The notes below the pieces were generated by a model. The model saw only the letters and a program-made list of their open reading frames with translations, was not told the DNA's origin and ran no database searches. A DNA stretch of 11,440 nucleotides from M3007 sp033762055 (lineage in GTDB: Bacteria > Bacteroidota > Bacteroidia > Chitinophagales > Saprospiraceae): assembly GCA_033762055.1 (NCBI GenBank), contig JANRLZ010000529.1, forward strand, positions 1 through 11,440. The letters run 5' to 3'. Positions 1-7,489 of this stretch are shown piece by piece (position 1 is the first letter of the stretch; each line of letters starts with the position of its first letter). Made by a program: the position numbers and the translations under genes.

Positions 1-765
1 GCTGCCGTCGGGATTGCCGACAATTGCCGAAACATAATAGGTGATACCCGTTTGCATCGAACCGCCGAAAACAAACGAAGGTGTAGCGCTCCAGCCCAAA
101 ATAGTGCCTACCGGCAGATCGGGTGTGGTGTGCAGGATGTACATCAACTGGTCGTTGGCATCCAGCACAGGGTTTTGGGTCGCAGGTACGTTCAGGGTAG
201 TGTTCTGGCAGGCATTCACAGGTGTCTGGCTCATTGTTCCGGCATTGCTTTCGCAATTACATGCCGCAAGGCCATTGATACTTATCACACCACAATTGTT
301 CGCATCGCTCAGGGTAGCAGTATAGTTTGGCGCCGAAAACGGTACGGGAATACTGGTAAAGGTATTTCCGGCAAAAAATCCGGTTATGCCATTGATGGTA
401 TAGGGGGGGGCGCCGCTCAACACATCAAACGTGATCGTGTACGTTGCCGTACTGAAATTACATATTGCCTGCACATTGCTGATGGCAGGAGGCGTTACCA
501 GATTAATGGTTGCCGAGCCAGCCAACTGTCCGTTCGGACAAAATTGGTCGGCGAGGCTATCCAGTACGATAACCAAATCAGCAGCCGGCGTTACCATCCA
601 GGTGTAGGTATTCGAATTAATGCCGGCTACTACCGGTTGTTGCACGCCGCCGATCTCGGTGGCAAAAGAGAAAGGGGGAGTTCCGATAAAGTTGACAGTC
701 AATGCAATGGAATCACCGGCGCATACATCGGCATTTGTAATACCCATATCGGCAGTAGGCAAGGC
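1..765 (-). repeat. Second copy of the 275-residue compound module, cut by the window edge
   Basis: Anchors match the first copy at an exact 825-bp offset: Cys codons at 723 (VCAGDS), 462 (CNF) and 255 (CNC). Shared landmarks are TFDVL, DANNCG, LMYILHTTP, GTILGW and TYYVSAIVGN. About 60 bp of the expected unit is missing because the window ends, so further copies may follow. Confidence 0.8.
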
Positions 766-3700
766 ATTAAAAATCACCGGTGTACCCTGCGCCACCACCG
801 TACACAAGTCGGAGGTATCCACTACCCCGTTGATGATATTGCCTGCTATGGCAGAAATGTAATATGTCACCCCGGGCGTCATGCCTGGTTGTAAGCCAAA
901 TGAAGGAATACTGTTCCAACCATAAATGGTACCCAACGGAAGCGCCGGGGTACTATGTATGATGTACAGCAGGGTATCGTTGCCGTCATTTGTAAATCCG
1001 CCATTATAGGAGGCATTGATTACCTGGCTTTGGCAGGCATTAATCGGCGTCAAATTCATGGTACCCACTTCTGTGACACAGTTGCAGGTGCTGGCGCCGC
1101 TTACCGTTACATTGCCGCAGTTATTGGCATCCCGGAAAGTAAAACTGTAACCGGATGCAATCGGAATGGGGTTACTGGTCCACTGATTACCCGAAAAGGC
1201 GCCGCCGTTTCCGGAAATGAAGGTAAGGGGCAAGGTTGCGCCCAACACATCAAAAGTAACCACATATGAGCCCGCTGCAAAGTTGCAGTTCAAATCAACA
1301 TTGGCATAACTCGGCGGATGGTTGATCGTGATAACCGCCGGACCGCCATTTATAATCCCGTCGGTACAACCCGGCGATTGAATCCCTGTAAGTTCAAAAG
1401 TAGTGGTGGTATTGACATTTACGGGAATGATGTACGGATCGTCGAAAGTCGTATCGGGTTGCTGTGCAATCCCGTTGATGGTGTAATTAATCGTGAAAGG
1501 ACCGGTACCGGTAAAATCTACCAAAACCTGCGTACTTGCCGTATCGCAGAAAGAGGCACTGCCCAAAAATTGCGCCGTAGCAGGCGTAAAAACAAATACC
1601 GAAACGGTCCCAACAGCCGTATCCACACAAAGTGAATCCGAGATTTCTATCAAAGAATAAATGGTGCCGATATTTGGATTGACCGGAACAATGAGCGGAC
1701 TAACATTGCTGCTCAAGGTGAGCGTGTCATTATTCGCTTTGTAAGTCACCGTCCAGGGGGCTGTCCCGGTGAATGTAAAGACCAGATCCGTACCACTGCC
1801 GCCCTGGCAAATTTGCCCGCCGCCAGTCAGCGTCACCGTAGGGTTGGGATTTACCATGATCGTGGCAGTTCCTGAAACAGAGCCCACACAACTGCCTGAA
1901 CTTACGCCGGTCAGGGTATAAGCCGTCGTATTAATCGGATTGACCGTGATAAGAAAAGGATTGGTACTCGTGGTGATGGTATCTACCGGCATGCCGTTGG
2001 CGGCATAGGTGAAAGTCCAGGGCGCATTTCCGGTGAATGCAATGGAAATGACAGCCGAATGCTCACGACAAATGGTATCGTTACCTGTAATGGTGGCGGT
2101 TGGCGGGGCAGCCACATTGATAAAATAAGTGCCGCTGGCACTTCCACCCGGACAAGTGCCGTTGCTTATACTCGTCAGGGTATATGTGGTGGGGACACCG
2201 GGCGAAACCACCACCTGATAATTGTTATTGCTGGTTGTGATCGGTGCTTGCGGCACACCATTTACCTGATATACAAATGTGTAGGGAGGTGTGCCGGTAA
2301 AGAAAAAATTAAGGGTATCGGATACGCCTACACATACGCCGACAGTATCGCTCTCCAAGACACCCGTAACGCCAGGTTGTACCGTGACGATCGCAATACC
2401 ACCGGTTGTGCCGGCACAGTTGCCGCTGGTTACACTCACCAATTCAAGCGTGCTGGTTGTGGTGTAGGTTTGGGTTATAATATAGGGACTGCTGCTGGTC
2501 GTGATCGGCGCTTGTTCCTCCCCATTGATCGAATAAACAAACGTCCAGGGCGCCGTACCGTTGAGCGTTACCGTCACTGAAGCATTTTGCCCCGAACAAA
2601 TGACTGGAATACCGGTGATAAATGCGCTGGGATTGTTCGCGACATTCACCACATGGGTGCCAGTGGCCGTACCGGTACAACCATTGCTGTTTACGCTCAC
2701 CAGGGTGTAGGTGAAAGTACCCACCGGCGGATTAACCGTAAGGGTATAACTTGGCCCGGGGGCAGTAATGGAAGGTTGTGGCACATTGTTGACGGAATAA
2801 ACAAAGGTGTAATTATCCGAGCCGTTAAAGTCAATCACAAGATCGGCAGATTCTCCGGCACAAATATTTGTCGGCCCGGCAACCAATGTTGCCGTAGGCG
2901 CCGGAATGACGTTAATATCAAATGAACCGGAGACATCCTGGGTACAGCCATTTCCCGCCGTAAAGTCCACGGCAGAGATGGTTGCGCTGTTGCTGAGCGG
3001 TACGCTGAAGGTAAACGGGTCGTTGTTGGTGGTCAGTGGCGCTTGCTCTACACCGTCAATCGCATAGGTAAAGGTGTAGGGAGCGCCGCCGCCGCTGAAA
3101 TTTACGGAAAAAGTGGCTGATTGGCCGGCGCAAAGGTTCGGCGGCGAAGTCATGGTAAATGTAGCCGAGATGGCCGGAAACAAGTCCACTTCGAAGGTTT
3201 GCGGCGGACCGACGCAGCCCTCAGCGCTTTCTGCCTGTACCGTGACGGTGCCGCTGACGCCAAATGGTAGCGGCGGTACCGTTCCACTGATGTTCCCCTC
3301 TCCGCTGGGCGGAAAAAGCGGGTTGTTAGGAATCCCGTTCACCGTCCATTGATAGGTGGCGCCCGGATCGTCGCCTGAAAAAATGACTTCTACAAAATCG
3401 CCGGAACACGCCACCACATCCGGCGGGTCGTTGGTAATCGGCAAGGGATTGACTGTGATCGTAAAGGTTTCAGTCGGACCATCGCAACCACCCGAAGAAG
3501 GCGTTACGGTAATAGTGGCCACTTCCTGCGAACCGAGGTTGGCCGGAGGGGTAAAACTGATGTTTCCAACATCGGAGGCGCCCAGTCCGATGGCTGTATT
3601 GTCATTCGTCCAGCTAAAGGTTGGAGCCGGATTGCCGGTTCCGGAAAAATTGACCGTTACCAGCGTACCGGCGCATACCACGACATCATTGATTGGATTG

Positions 3701-4356
3701 ACCGTGGGTTGTAACCCGGTAATTTCCACATCATCAAACCAGTAGGTTTCTGCTGTGGATTTATTGGCAGGGCGAATACGAACGCGAATCGTATTGCCGG
3801 AAAGACCGGTGGCAGTCACAGTACCGGCCCCGCCTCCACACACATAACCAAATTGTACCCATCCCCCTCCGTTGATGCTGTAATCGAACACGATCTGATC
3901 ATGGCCGTTTTCGATGATCGGGTCGCCACTGCAACCAAAGTGCGGGCCGCCGGCACTGCATTCAAAAGTGCCGATAACCCCATAATCTACGGAAATACTT
4001 ACGTTGCAATAACCGTCAATCGAAATTTCGTTCGTCACCCACTCATTGTCATTACCACCGCCGCCGGAGAGCGGACAGCATGGGGCACCCTCCATATCCG
4101 TCACTTCGTACCGGTTGTTCTGCACCCCGTTGAAGGATTGGGCAGTACCGTCACAGTCGGTAAAATTATCCGTCCAGCCCGGTGCGGGCGGAGCGCCGGA
4201 AAAGTTTTCCAGCCAGATAACCGTTTGACTTCCGACAACCTGACTAGTGAAAAGGAGAATAACAGGTAATAAGTGTTTGAAAGAAGGGAAAAGCATATTG
4301 AAGAGGATGGATGTCAATAATTCGGAAAGGGTCAATGTTTGCTTCAACTTGGCCAT
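1..4356 (-). CDS. Giant secreted Ig/PKD-repeat adhesin-like protein, C-terminus off the left edge
   Basis: The frame is open without a stop for 1452 codons from the ATG at 4356 to base 1, so the gene is partial. An inner ATG at 4296 (Met21) starts a cleaner signal peptide (MLFPSFKH, then LLPVILLF, cleavage near GSQ) and may be the true start; the outer ATG is used because a candidate promoter lies just upstream. Residues about 45-216 form a Gly/Cys-rich beta domain ending in WFDDVEITG, like galactose-binding or MAM-type lectin modules. Nine Ig/PKD-like units follow (residues about 217-1011), then two copies of a 275-residue compound module. Most Ig units carry one Cys in a CxG context and another near the end (NGC, GSC, GNC), suggesting extracytoplasmic disulfides. 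Such proteins in Bacteroidota are usually type IX-secreted surface adhesins or gliding-associated proteins; the sorting domain would lie outside the window, so this role is inference. No catalytic motif was seen. Confidence 0.88.
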   Translation of the reverse strand, partial: MAKLKQTLTLSELLTSILFNMLFPSFKHLLPVILLFTSQVVGSQTVIWLENFSGAPPAPGWTDNFTDCDGTAQSFNGVQNNRYEVTDMEGAPCCPLSGGGGNDNEWVTNEISIDGYCNVSISVDYGVIGTFECSAGGPHFGCSGDPIIENGHDQIVFDYSINGGGWVQFGYVCGGGAGTVTATGLSGNTIRVRIRPANKSTAETYWFDDVEITGLQPTVNPINDVVVCAGTLVTVNFSGTGNPAPTFSWTNDNTAIGLGASDVGNISFTPPANLGSQEVATITVTPSSGGCDGPTETFTITVNPLPITNDPPDVVACSGDFVEVIFSGDDPGATYQWTVNGIPNNPLFPPSGEGNISGTVPPLPFGVSGTVTVQAESAEGCVGPPQTFEVDLFPAISATFTMTSPPNLCAGQSATFSVNFSGGGAPYTFTYAIDGVEQAPLTTNNDPFTFSVPLSNSATISAVDFTAGNGCTQDVSGSFDINVIPAPTATLVAGPTNICAGESADLVIDFNGSDNYTFVYSVNNVPQPSITAPGPSYTLTVNPPVGTFTYTLVSVNSNGCTGTATGTHVVNVANNPSAFITGIPVICSGQNASVTVTLNGTAPWTFVYSINGEEQAPITTSSSPYIITQTYTTTSTLELVSVTSGNCAGTTGGIAIVTVQPGVTGVLESDTVGVCVGVSDTLNFFFTGTPPYTFVYQVNGVPQAPITTSNNNYQVVVSPGVPTTYTLTSISNGTCPGGSASGTYFINVAAPPTATITGNDTICREHSAVISIAFTGNAPWTFTYAANGMPVDTITTSTNPFLITVNPINTTAYTLTGVSSGSCVGSVSGTATIMVNPNPTVTLTGGGQICQGGSGTDLVFTFTGTAPWTVTYKANNDTLTLSSNVSPLIVPVNPNIGTIYSLIEISDSLCVDTAVGTVSVFVFTPATAQFLGSASFCDTASTQVLVDFTGTGPFTINYTINGIAQQPDTTFDDPYIIPVNVNTTTTFELTGIQSPGCTDGIINGGPAVITINHPPSYANVDLNCNFAAGSYVVTFDVLGATLPLTFISGNGGAFSGNQWTSNPIPIASGYSFTFRDANNCGNVTVSGASTCNCVTEVGTMNLTPINACQSQVINASYNGGFTNDGNDTLLYIIHSTPALPLGTIYGWNSIPSFGLQPGMTPGVTYYISAIAGNIINGVVDTSDLCTVVAQGTPVIFNALPTADMGITNADVCAGDSIALTVNFIGTPPFSFATEIGGVQQPVVAGINSNTYTWMVTPAADLVIVLDSLADQFCPNGQLAGSATINLVTPPAISNVQAICNFSTATYTITFDVLSGAPPYTINGITGFFAGNTFTSIPVPFSAPNYTATLSDANNCGVISINGLAACNCESNAGTMSQTPVNACQNTTLNVPATQNPVLDANDQLMYILHTTPDLPVGTILGWSATPSFVFGGSMQTGITYYVSAIVGNPDGS
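766..1590 (-). repeat. First copy of a 275-residue compound module in the adhesin
   Basis: The module has three parts: an Ig-like unit with its first Cys codon at 1548, a middle part with CNF, TFDVL and DANNCG (Cys codon at 1287), and a third part starting CNC and containing LLYIIHSTP, GTIYGW and TYYISAIAGN (Cys codon at 1080). Each anchor recurs exactly 825 bp further along the gene in the next copy. The Ig-like part is also the ninth unit of the preceding array, so the array grades into the compound module. Confidence 0.8.
1324..3708 (-). repeat. Array of nine Ig/PKD-like protein repeats inside the adhesin gene
   Basis: The first conserved Cys codon of successive units begins at 3675, 3408, 3132, 2862, 2598, 2334, 2070, 1809 and 1548. 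The spacings are 89, 92, 90, 88, 88, 88, 87 and 87 residues. Units from 2862 downward share a pattern: CxG, then a strand ending in APWTF or PPYTF, then YxxNG, then ITTS, then a YTLxxV strand before the second Cys. The first two units are more PKD-like (FSWTND, YQWTVNG). The repeats are divergent at DNA level, so this looks like an old protein-domain expansion rather than a recent tandem duplication. Confidence 0.85.
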
Positions 4357-4382
4357 GAAATAAACCTGGTGTAAAAACGGCG

Positions 4383-4390
4383 CGAAGGTA
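4383..4390 (-). promoter_or_regulatory. Candidate -7 box TACCTTCG for the adhesin gene
   Basis: On the minus strand TACCTTCG matches the Bacteroidota -7 consensus TAnnTTTG except for one T-to-C change. It would place transcription start near 4379, about 20 nt before the ATG at 4356. No convincing -33 TTTG was found, so the call is weak. Confidence 0.3.
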
Positions 4391-4413
4391 GCGCAAAACC
4401 GTAGCGTGTATAT

Positions 4414-4421
4414 GAAATTTG
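4414..4421 (+). promoter_or_regulatory. Candidate -7 box GAAATTTG for the yggS gene
   Basis: GAAATTTG is one base from TAnnTTTG and ends five bases before the ATG at 4427. If used, it argues against the upstream in-frame GTG at 4406 and ATG at 4412, which lie before or within it, and predicts an mRNA with almost no leader. It lies back to back with the candidate adhesin promoter. Confidence 0.35.
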
Positions 4422-4426
4422 CACCC

Positions 4427-5080
4427 ATGTTGCATGAACTTTTAAAAGAACTGGCTGCAAAAAACGCCCGTTTGATCGCCGTTTCAAAAACGCATCCCGC
4501 TGCACGCATCCTGAAATTGTACGAAAATGAAGGCCTGCGTGATTTTGGAGAAAATCGCCCGCAAGAGATGCTGGAAAAATATCAGGCGCTGCCTGCCGAT
4601 ATTGCCTGGCACATGATCGGTCATTTACAGACAAACAAGGTAAAATACATCGCCGCTTTTGTGGCGATGATCCATTCGGTTGACAGCCTTCGTTTGTTGC
4701 AGGAAATTGATAAACAAGCCTTGAAAAACGGACGGATCATTGATTGTCTGCTCCAGTTTCACATCGCTGCCGAAGAAACGAAATTCGGCCTCGACGAACC
4801 GGAGGCAAACGCCTTGCTGGAAAGCCCGGAATATGCCGCCCTGCAAAACATTCGTCTCTGTGGCGTGATGGGTATGGCGACTTTTACCAACGATCACGCC
4901 CGGGTGCGCAGCGAGTTTCGTCAGCTGAAACAAAACTTCGACCGGATAAAAAATCGCTATTTCTCTCATGCCCCTCATTTTCGCGAAATCTCTATGGGGA
5001 TGTCGGGCGACTGGCAAATTGCGCTGGAAGAAGGCAGCACCATGCTCCGAATCGGCAGCTTGATCTTTGGCGAACGATAA
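4427..5080 (+). CDS. yggS: YggS/PROSC-family pyridoxal phosphate homeostasis protein
   Basis: A cytosolic single-domain alanine-racemase-fold protein that binds pyridoxal 5'-phosphate and helps balance free B6 vitamers; it is not known to be a catabolic enzyme. From the ATG at 4427 it is 217 residues, slightly short of the usual 220-235. The PLP lysine is K21 in IAVSKTHP. Family signatures follow in order: FGENRPQE, WHMIGHLQTNKVKYI, IHSVDS, ETKFGL, GVMGMATFTND and the C-terminal phosphate-binding stretch SMGMSGDWQIAL with GSTMLRIGSLIFG. Longer in-frame starts (GTG 4406, ATG 4412) add MYMKFAP, overlap a candidate -7 box, and are unlikely. It diverges from the adhesin gene and precedes the DAHP synthase by 159 bp, so no operon is evident. 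No missing residues were noticed. Confidence 0.93.
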   Translation: MLHELLKELAAKNARLIAVSKTHPAARILKLYENEGLRDFGENRPQEMLEKYQALPADIAWHMIGHLQTNKVKYIAAFVAMIHSVDSLRLLQEIDKQALKNGRIIDCLLQFHIAAEETKFGLDEPEANALLESPEYAALQNIRLCGVMGMATFTNDHARVRSEFRQLKQNFDRIKNRYFSHAPHFREISMGMSGDWQIALEEGSTMLRIGSLIFGER

Positions 5081-5094
5081 TTTTTTCAGCAATG

Positions 5095-5127
5095 TTTGTA
5101 TTTCTGAAACTGTTTATAGCATATTTG
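5095..5127 (+). promoter_or_regulatory. Candidate promoter for the DAHP synthase/chorismate mutase gene
   Basis: TTTG at 5095-5098 is followed after 21 bases by CATATTTG at 5120-5127, one mismatch from TAnnTTTG, giving a spacing compatible with the Bacteroidota -33/-7 promoter. Transcription would begin near 5131, leaving a leader of about 110 nt before the ATG at 5240. Confidence 0.35.
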
Positions 5128-5186
5128 CATCACCGTACTGTTACAATATTGCATGAACAAAGCACAGCCCAATGTGGTTTAAACAC

Positions 5187-5226
5187 AACGTAATGGCACA
5201 ATTTATCCAGGCGTCATTTCCACGTT
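5187..5226 (+). other. Imperfect hairpin in the DAHP synthase 5' leader
   Basis: AACGT (5187-5191) and AATGGC (5192-5197) can pair with ACGTT (5222-5226) and GTCATT (5213-5218), with a 15-base loop, one G-U pair and a three-base bulge. It ends 13 bases before the ATG. It could affect translation or attenuation, but it has no T tract and no leader ORF rich in aromatic codons, so a role is only a guess. Confidence 0.2.
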
Positions 5227-5239
5227 CAACCTTAATTAC

Positions 5240-6367
5240 ATGAACTTTTCCCCTGTTTTCCCCCGACAAAAACGCCCCATTTTGATCGCCGGCCCCTGTT
5301 CTGCCGAAACGGAAGAACAGGTCATAAACACTGCCCGCCAGCTTCACGCACTCAAAGCAAGTCAGGGCTTGCAGGTGGATCTTTTTCGTGCAGGCATCTG
5401 GAAACCCCGTACGCGCCCCGGCGCATTTGAAGGGATCGGAGTGGCCGGATTACCCTGGTTGCGTCGTGTAAAAGAAGAAACCGGCATGAAAGTGACCACC
5501 GAGGTGGCCACCGGACAACACGTGTACGAATGTCTGAAATACGGAGTTGATGTTTTTTGGATCGGTGCGCGCACCACCGTTAATCCCTTTTCCGTGCAGG
5601 AAATTGCCGATGCCATGGCAGGCACCGACATTCCGGTTATTGTTAAAAATCCCGTCAATCCCGATTACAAACTCTGGGTGGGGGCCATCGAACGCCTGTA
5701 TAAAGCCGGACTTCGCCGCATTGCGGCCATTCACCGGGGGTTTTCCACATATGGCGATTCCAAATACCGCAACGTACCACGTTGGCAAATGGCTATTGAT
5801 CTGATGCAGGAATTCCCCGGACTGGAAGTGATCTGCGATATCTCGCATATCTGTGGCCGACGCGATATTCTGGCCGAAACCGCCCAAAAAGCCTGCGATC
5901 TTAACTTCGACGGCCTTATGGTGGAAGTCCACCCGGATCCCGACCAGGCCTGGAGCGACGCTGCGCAGCAAATCACCCCGACCCGTTTCGGTGAATTGAT
6001 CACCTCGCTGGTGCAACGATCCGTCACATCCGAAGACCCCGGCTTTCAGGAACAAATTGAAACTTTCCGCCAGCAAATTGACGAACTCGACGAGGAGCTC
6101 ATGTATCTTATCGCGCAGCGCATGCACCTGGTTCGGGAGATCGGTTATATCAAAAAAGACAAAAACGTGGCAATCCTGCAACCCGAACGCTGGCGTGCGC
6201 TGGCGGATGCCTGCCGGCGCAGGGCCGAAAAAAACGAACTCAGCCGCGAATTCATCAGCCTGTTTCTCGAAGCCATCCATCAGGAAGGCATTAACCAACA
6301 GGAACGCATCATGAACGACGGTGTGGAGGAACACCAGGTTTCAGGCGAATTGTGGATGAACGACTAA
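5240..6367 (+). CDS. Bifunctional 3-deoxy-7-phosphoheptulonate synthase / chorismate mutase
   Basis: The N-terminal domain (residues about 10-260) condenses phosphoenolpyruvate and erythrose 4-phosphate to DAHP, the first step of the shikimate pathway. It is the short type I-beta/KDO8P synthase-like barrel: IAGPCSAE with metal-ligand C20, WKPRTRPG (55-61), IGARTTVNPFSVQE, VKNPVNPD, AIHRGFS and CDISHICGRRD. The last has Ile where many homologues have Pro (CDPSH). The MVEVHPDPDQAWSD segment holds further metal ligands. The C-terminal domain (about 268-355) is an AroQ-type chorismate mutase: IDELDEEL, QRMHLVREIGYIKK, ILQPERW and AIHQEGINQQERIM. This fusion order is typical of Bacteroidota and allows regulation of the synthase by prephenate; whether that applies here is inferred. 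Length is 375 residues, with about 15 residues beyond the usual end. No pheA or tyrA gene is adjacent. Confidence 0.95.
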   Translation: MNFSPVFPRQKRPILIAGPCSAETEEQVINTARQLHALKASQGLQVDLFRAGIWKPRTRPGAFEGIGVAGLPWLRRVKEETGMKVTTEVATGQHVYECLKYGVDVFWIGARTTVNPFSVQEIADAMAGTDIPVIVKNPVNPDYKLWVGAIERLYKAGLRRIAAIHRGFSTYGDSKYRNVPRWQMAIDLMQEFPGLEVICDISHICGRRDILAETAQKACDLNFDGLMVEVHPDPDQAWSDAAQQITPTRFGELITSLVQRSVTSEDPGFQEQIETFRQQIDELDEELMYLIAQRMHLVREIGYIKKDKNVAILQPERWRALADACRRRAEKNELSREFISLFLEAIHQEGINQQERIMNDGVEEHQVSGELWMND

Positions 6368-6417
6368 GTAACACCTGTTTCCGTATTCCGACAAACGATG
6401 AATTTTGCATGTTTAGA

Positions 6418-6448
6418 TTTTCCTGATCCGATAAAAGCGGATGGAAAG
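6418..6448 (+). other. Imperfect hairpin between the aromatic gene and batB
   Basis: TTTTCC (6418-6423) and ATCCG (6426-6430) can pair with CGGAT (6438-6442) and GGAAAG (6443-6448) around a seven-base loop, with a two-base bulge. It sits 50 bases after the DAHP synthase stop and might limit read-through into batB. It lacks a following T tract, so it is not called a terminator. Confidence 0.25.
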
Positions 6449-6481
6449 AATGCTATACCATATCAAAAAACCGGAAGCGTG

Positions 6482-6489
6482 TAATTTTG
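6482..6489 (+). promoter_or_regulatory. -7 box TAATTTTG abutting the batB start
   Basis: TAATTTTG is an exact match to the Bacteroidota TAnnTTTG box and ends four bases before the ATG at 6494. Transcription from it would start at or next to the A of the ATG, so batB-batC mRNA would be leaderless. No clear -33 TTTG lies upstream. Confidence 0.45.
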
Positions 6490-6493
6490 CGTC

Positions 6494-7489
6494 ATGTTCC
6501 AGTTTCAGTTTCCCGAGTATCTGTGGCTGTTCATCGCAGCGCCTTTAACACTGACGCTTTTGAGCGCCTATTTTTACTGGCGACGACGCACGGTGCAACA
6601 ACTGGGCGATACGCGCAGGGTAATGCCCGGATTTTCAGAAAACAGGTTTCGCTTAAAAGGAGCCCTGCTGGTATTTGCAATCCTGTTACTGACCATTTCA
6701 TGGGCTAATCCGCAAAAGGGTGAAAAAAAACAAACGTTAACCCGGGAGGCAGCCGATGTTTTTATCGCACTGGATATTTCGCAAAGTATGCTTTGCCGCG
6801 ATGTGGCGCCCAATCGGCTTGAACTGGCAAAAATATTTGCCCAAAAAGTGGTGCAATCACTTGAAGGCGAGCGAATTGGGTTGATTTTTTTTGCCGGTAA
6901 CGCCTTTTTGGCCGTGCCACTGTCCACCGATTACAACTTTTTGATGCAAAGTTTGCAAGGCGCCAATACCGACATGCTGACCGAACAGGGAACGGAAATT
7001 GGGCAGGCATTCGAACTGGCCGAAAAATCATTCGAAGCGGAACCCGGCGGAGGCAGAGCAATCGTGTTGATTACCGATGGAGAAAATCACGATGAAGAAG
7101 CCGTTGAAGCAGCCGAAAATGCCTATGAAAATGGAACAGTCGTCATGGCCATCGGCGCAGGAACCTCCCAGGGCGGACCCATTCCGGTCGGCGAATGGGA
7201 AGGCGGACAATACAAACGCGACGAAAAAGGCGAGGTCGTTCGTACACAACTCAATGAAACCTTGCTCAAAAAAATAGCGGCAGCCGGCCACAGCCTTCAA
7301 TTCAATCTCTCGCAGGGAGACCGAGCCATTACAGCCATAAAAAACGAAGTGGACGGGCTTGAAAAACGTGCGCTGGAAGTTCGGTCCAATGCCGAAAAAG
7401 CATCCTGGTATGCCTGGTTTTTGTTGCCGGCATTGTTGTTGCTGGCTTTGGAACCGATGATTAACCTGCAAAAAACAGCGGCGCAATGA
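6494..7489 (+). CDS. batB: BatB-type VWA-domain inner-membrane protein
   Basis: A 331-residue membrane-anchored von Willebrand factor A protein of the Bat (Bacteroides aerotolerance) family. Two N-terminal membrane segments (about 8-29 and 55-71) flank a short basic loop; the VWA domain spans about 86-285 and a C-terminal anchor lies at about 306-320. The metal-binding MIDAS site is intact: D94-x-S96-x-S98 in LDISQSM, T167 in EQGTEIG, and D195 in ITDGENHD. BatB rather than BatA is favoured by the GGPIPVGEW segment and by DEKGEVVRTQLNE. Bat proteins are linked to oxidative-stress tolerance and envelope integrity, but their molecular role is not settled. The stop overlaps the batC start (ATGA), implying translational coupling. 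Neither batA nor a MoxR ATPase gene precedes it. Confidence 0.9.
   Translation: MFQFQFPEYLWLFIAAPLTLTLLSAYFYWRRRTVQQLGDTRRVMPGFSENRFRLKGALLVFAILLLTISWANPQKGEKKQTLTREAADVFIALDISQSMLCRDVAPNRLELAKIFAQKVVQSLEGERIGLIFFAGNAFLAVPLSTDYNFLMQSLQGANTDMLTEQGTEIGQAFELAEKSFEAEPGGGRAIVLITDGENHDEEAVEAAENAYENGTVVMAIGAGTSQGGPIPVGEWEGGQYKRDEKGEVVRTQLNETLLKKIAAAGHSLQFNLSQGDRAITAIKNEVDGLEKRALEVRSNAEKASWYAWFLLPALLLLALEPMINLQKTAAQ

Noticed and set aside
52..894. A 280-codon plus-strand frame, and similar ones up to about 4270
   Set aside because: All lie opposite the continuous 1452-codon adhesin frame on the minus strand, which has a signal peptide and regular Cys-containing repeats.
4406..4426. Upstream in-frame starts for yggS (GTG 4406, ATG 4412)
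   Set aside because: They precede or overlap the candidate -7 box, and the added residues MYMKFAP do not resemble the family N-terminus.
5084..5109. TTTCAG/CTGAAA inverted repeat after yggS as a terminator
   Set aside because: The stem is six A/T-rich pairs with a 14-base loop and no trailing T tract, too weak to call.
5450..6334. A 294-codon minus-strand frame opposite the DAHP synthase gene
   Set aside because: The sense strand encodes a clear bifunctional enzyme throughout; the antisense product has no recognisable features.
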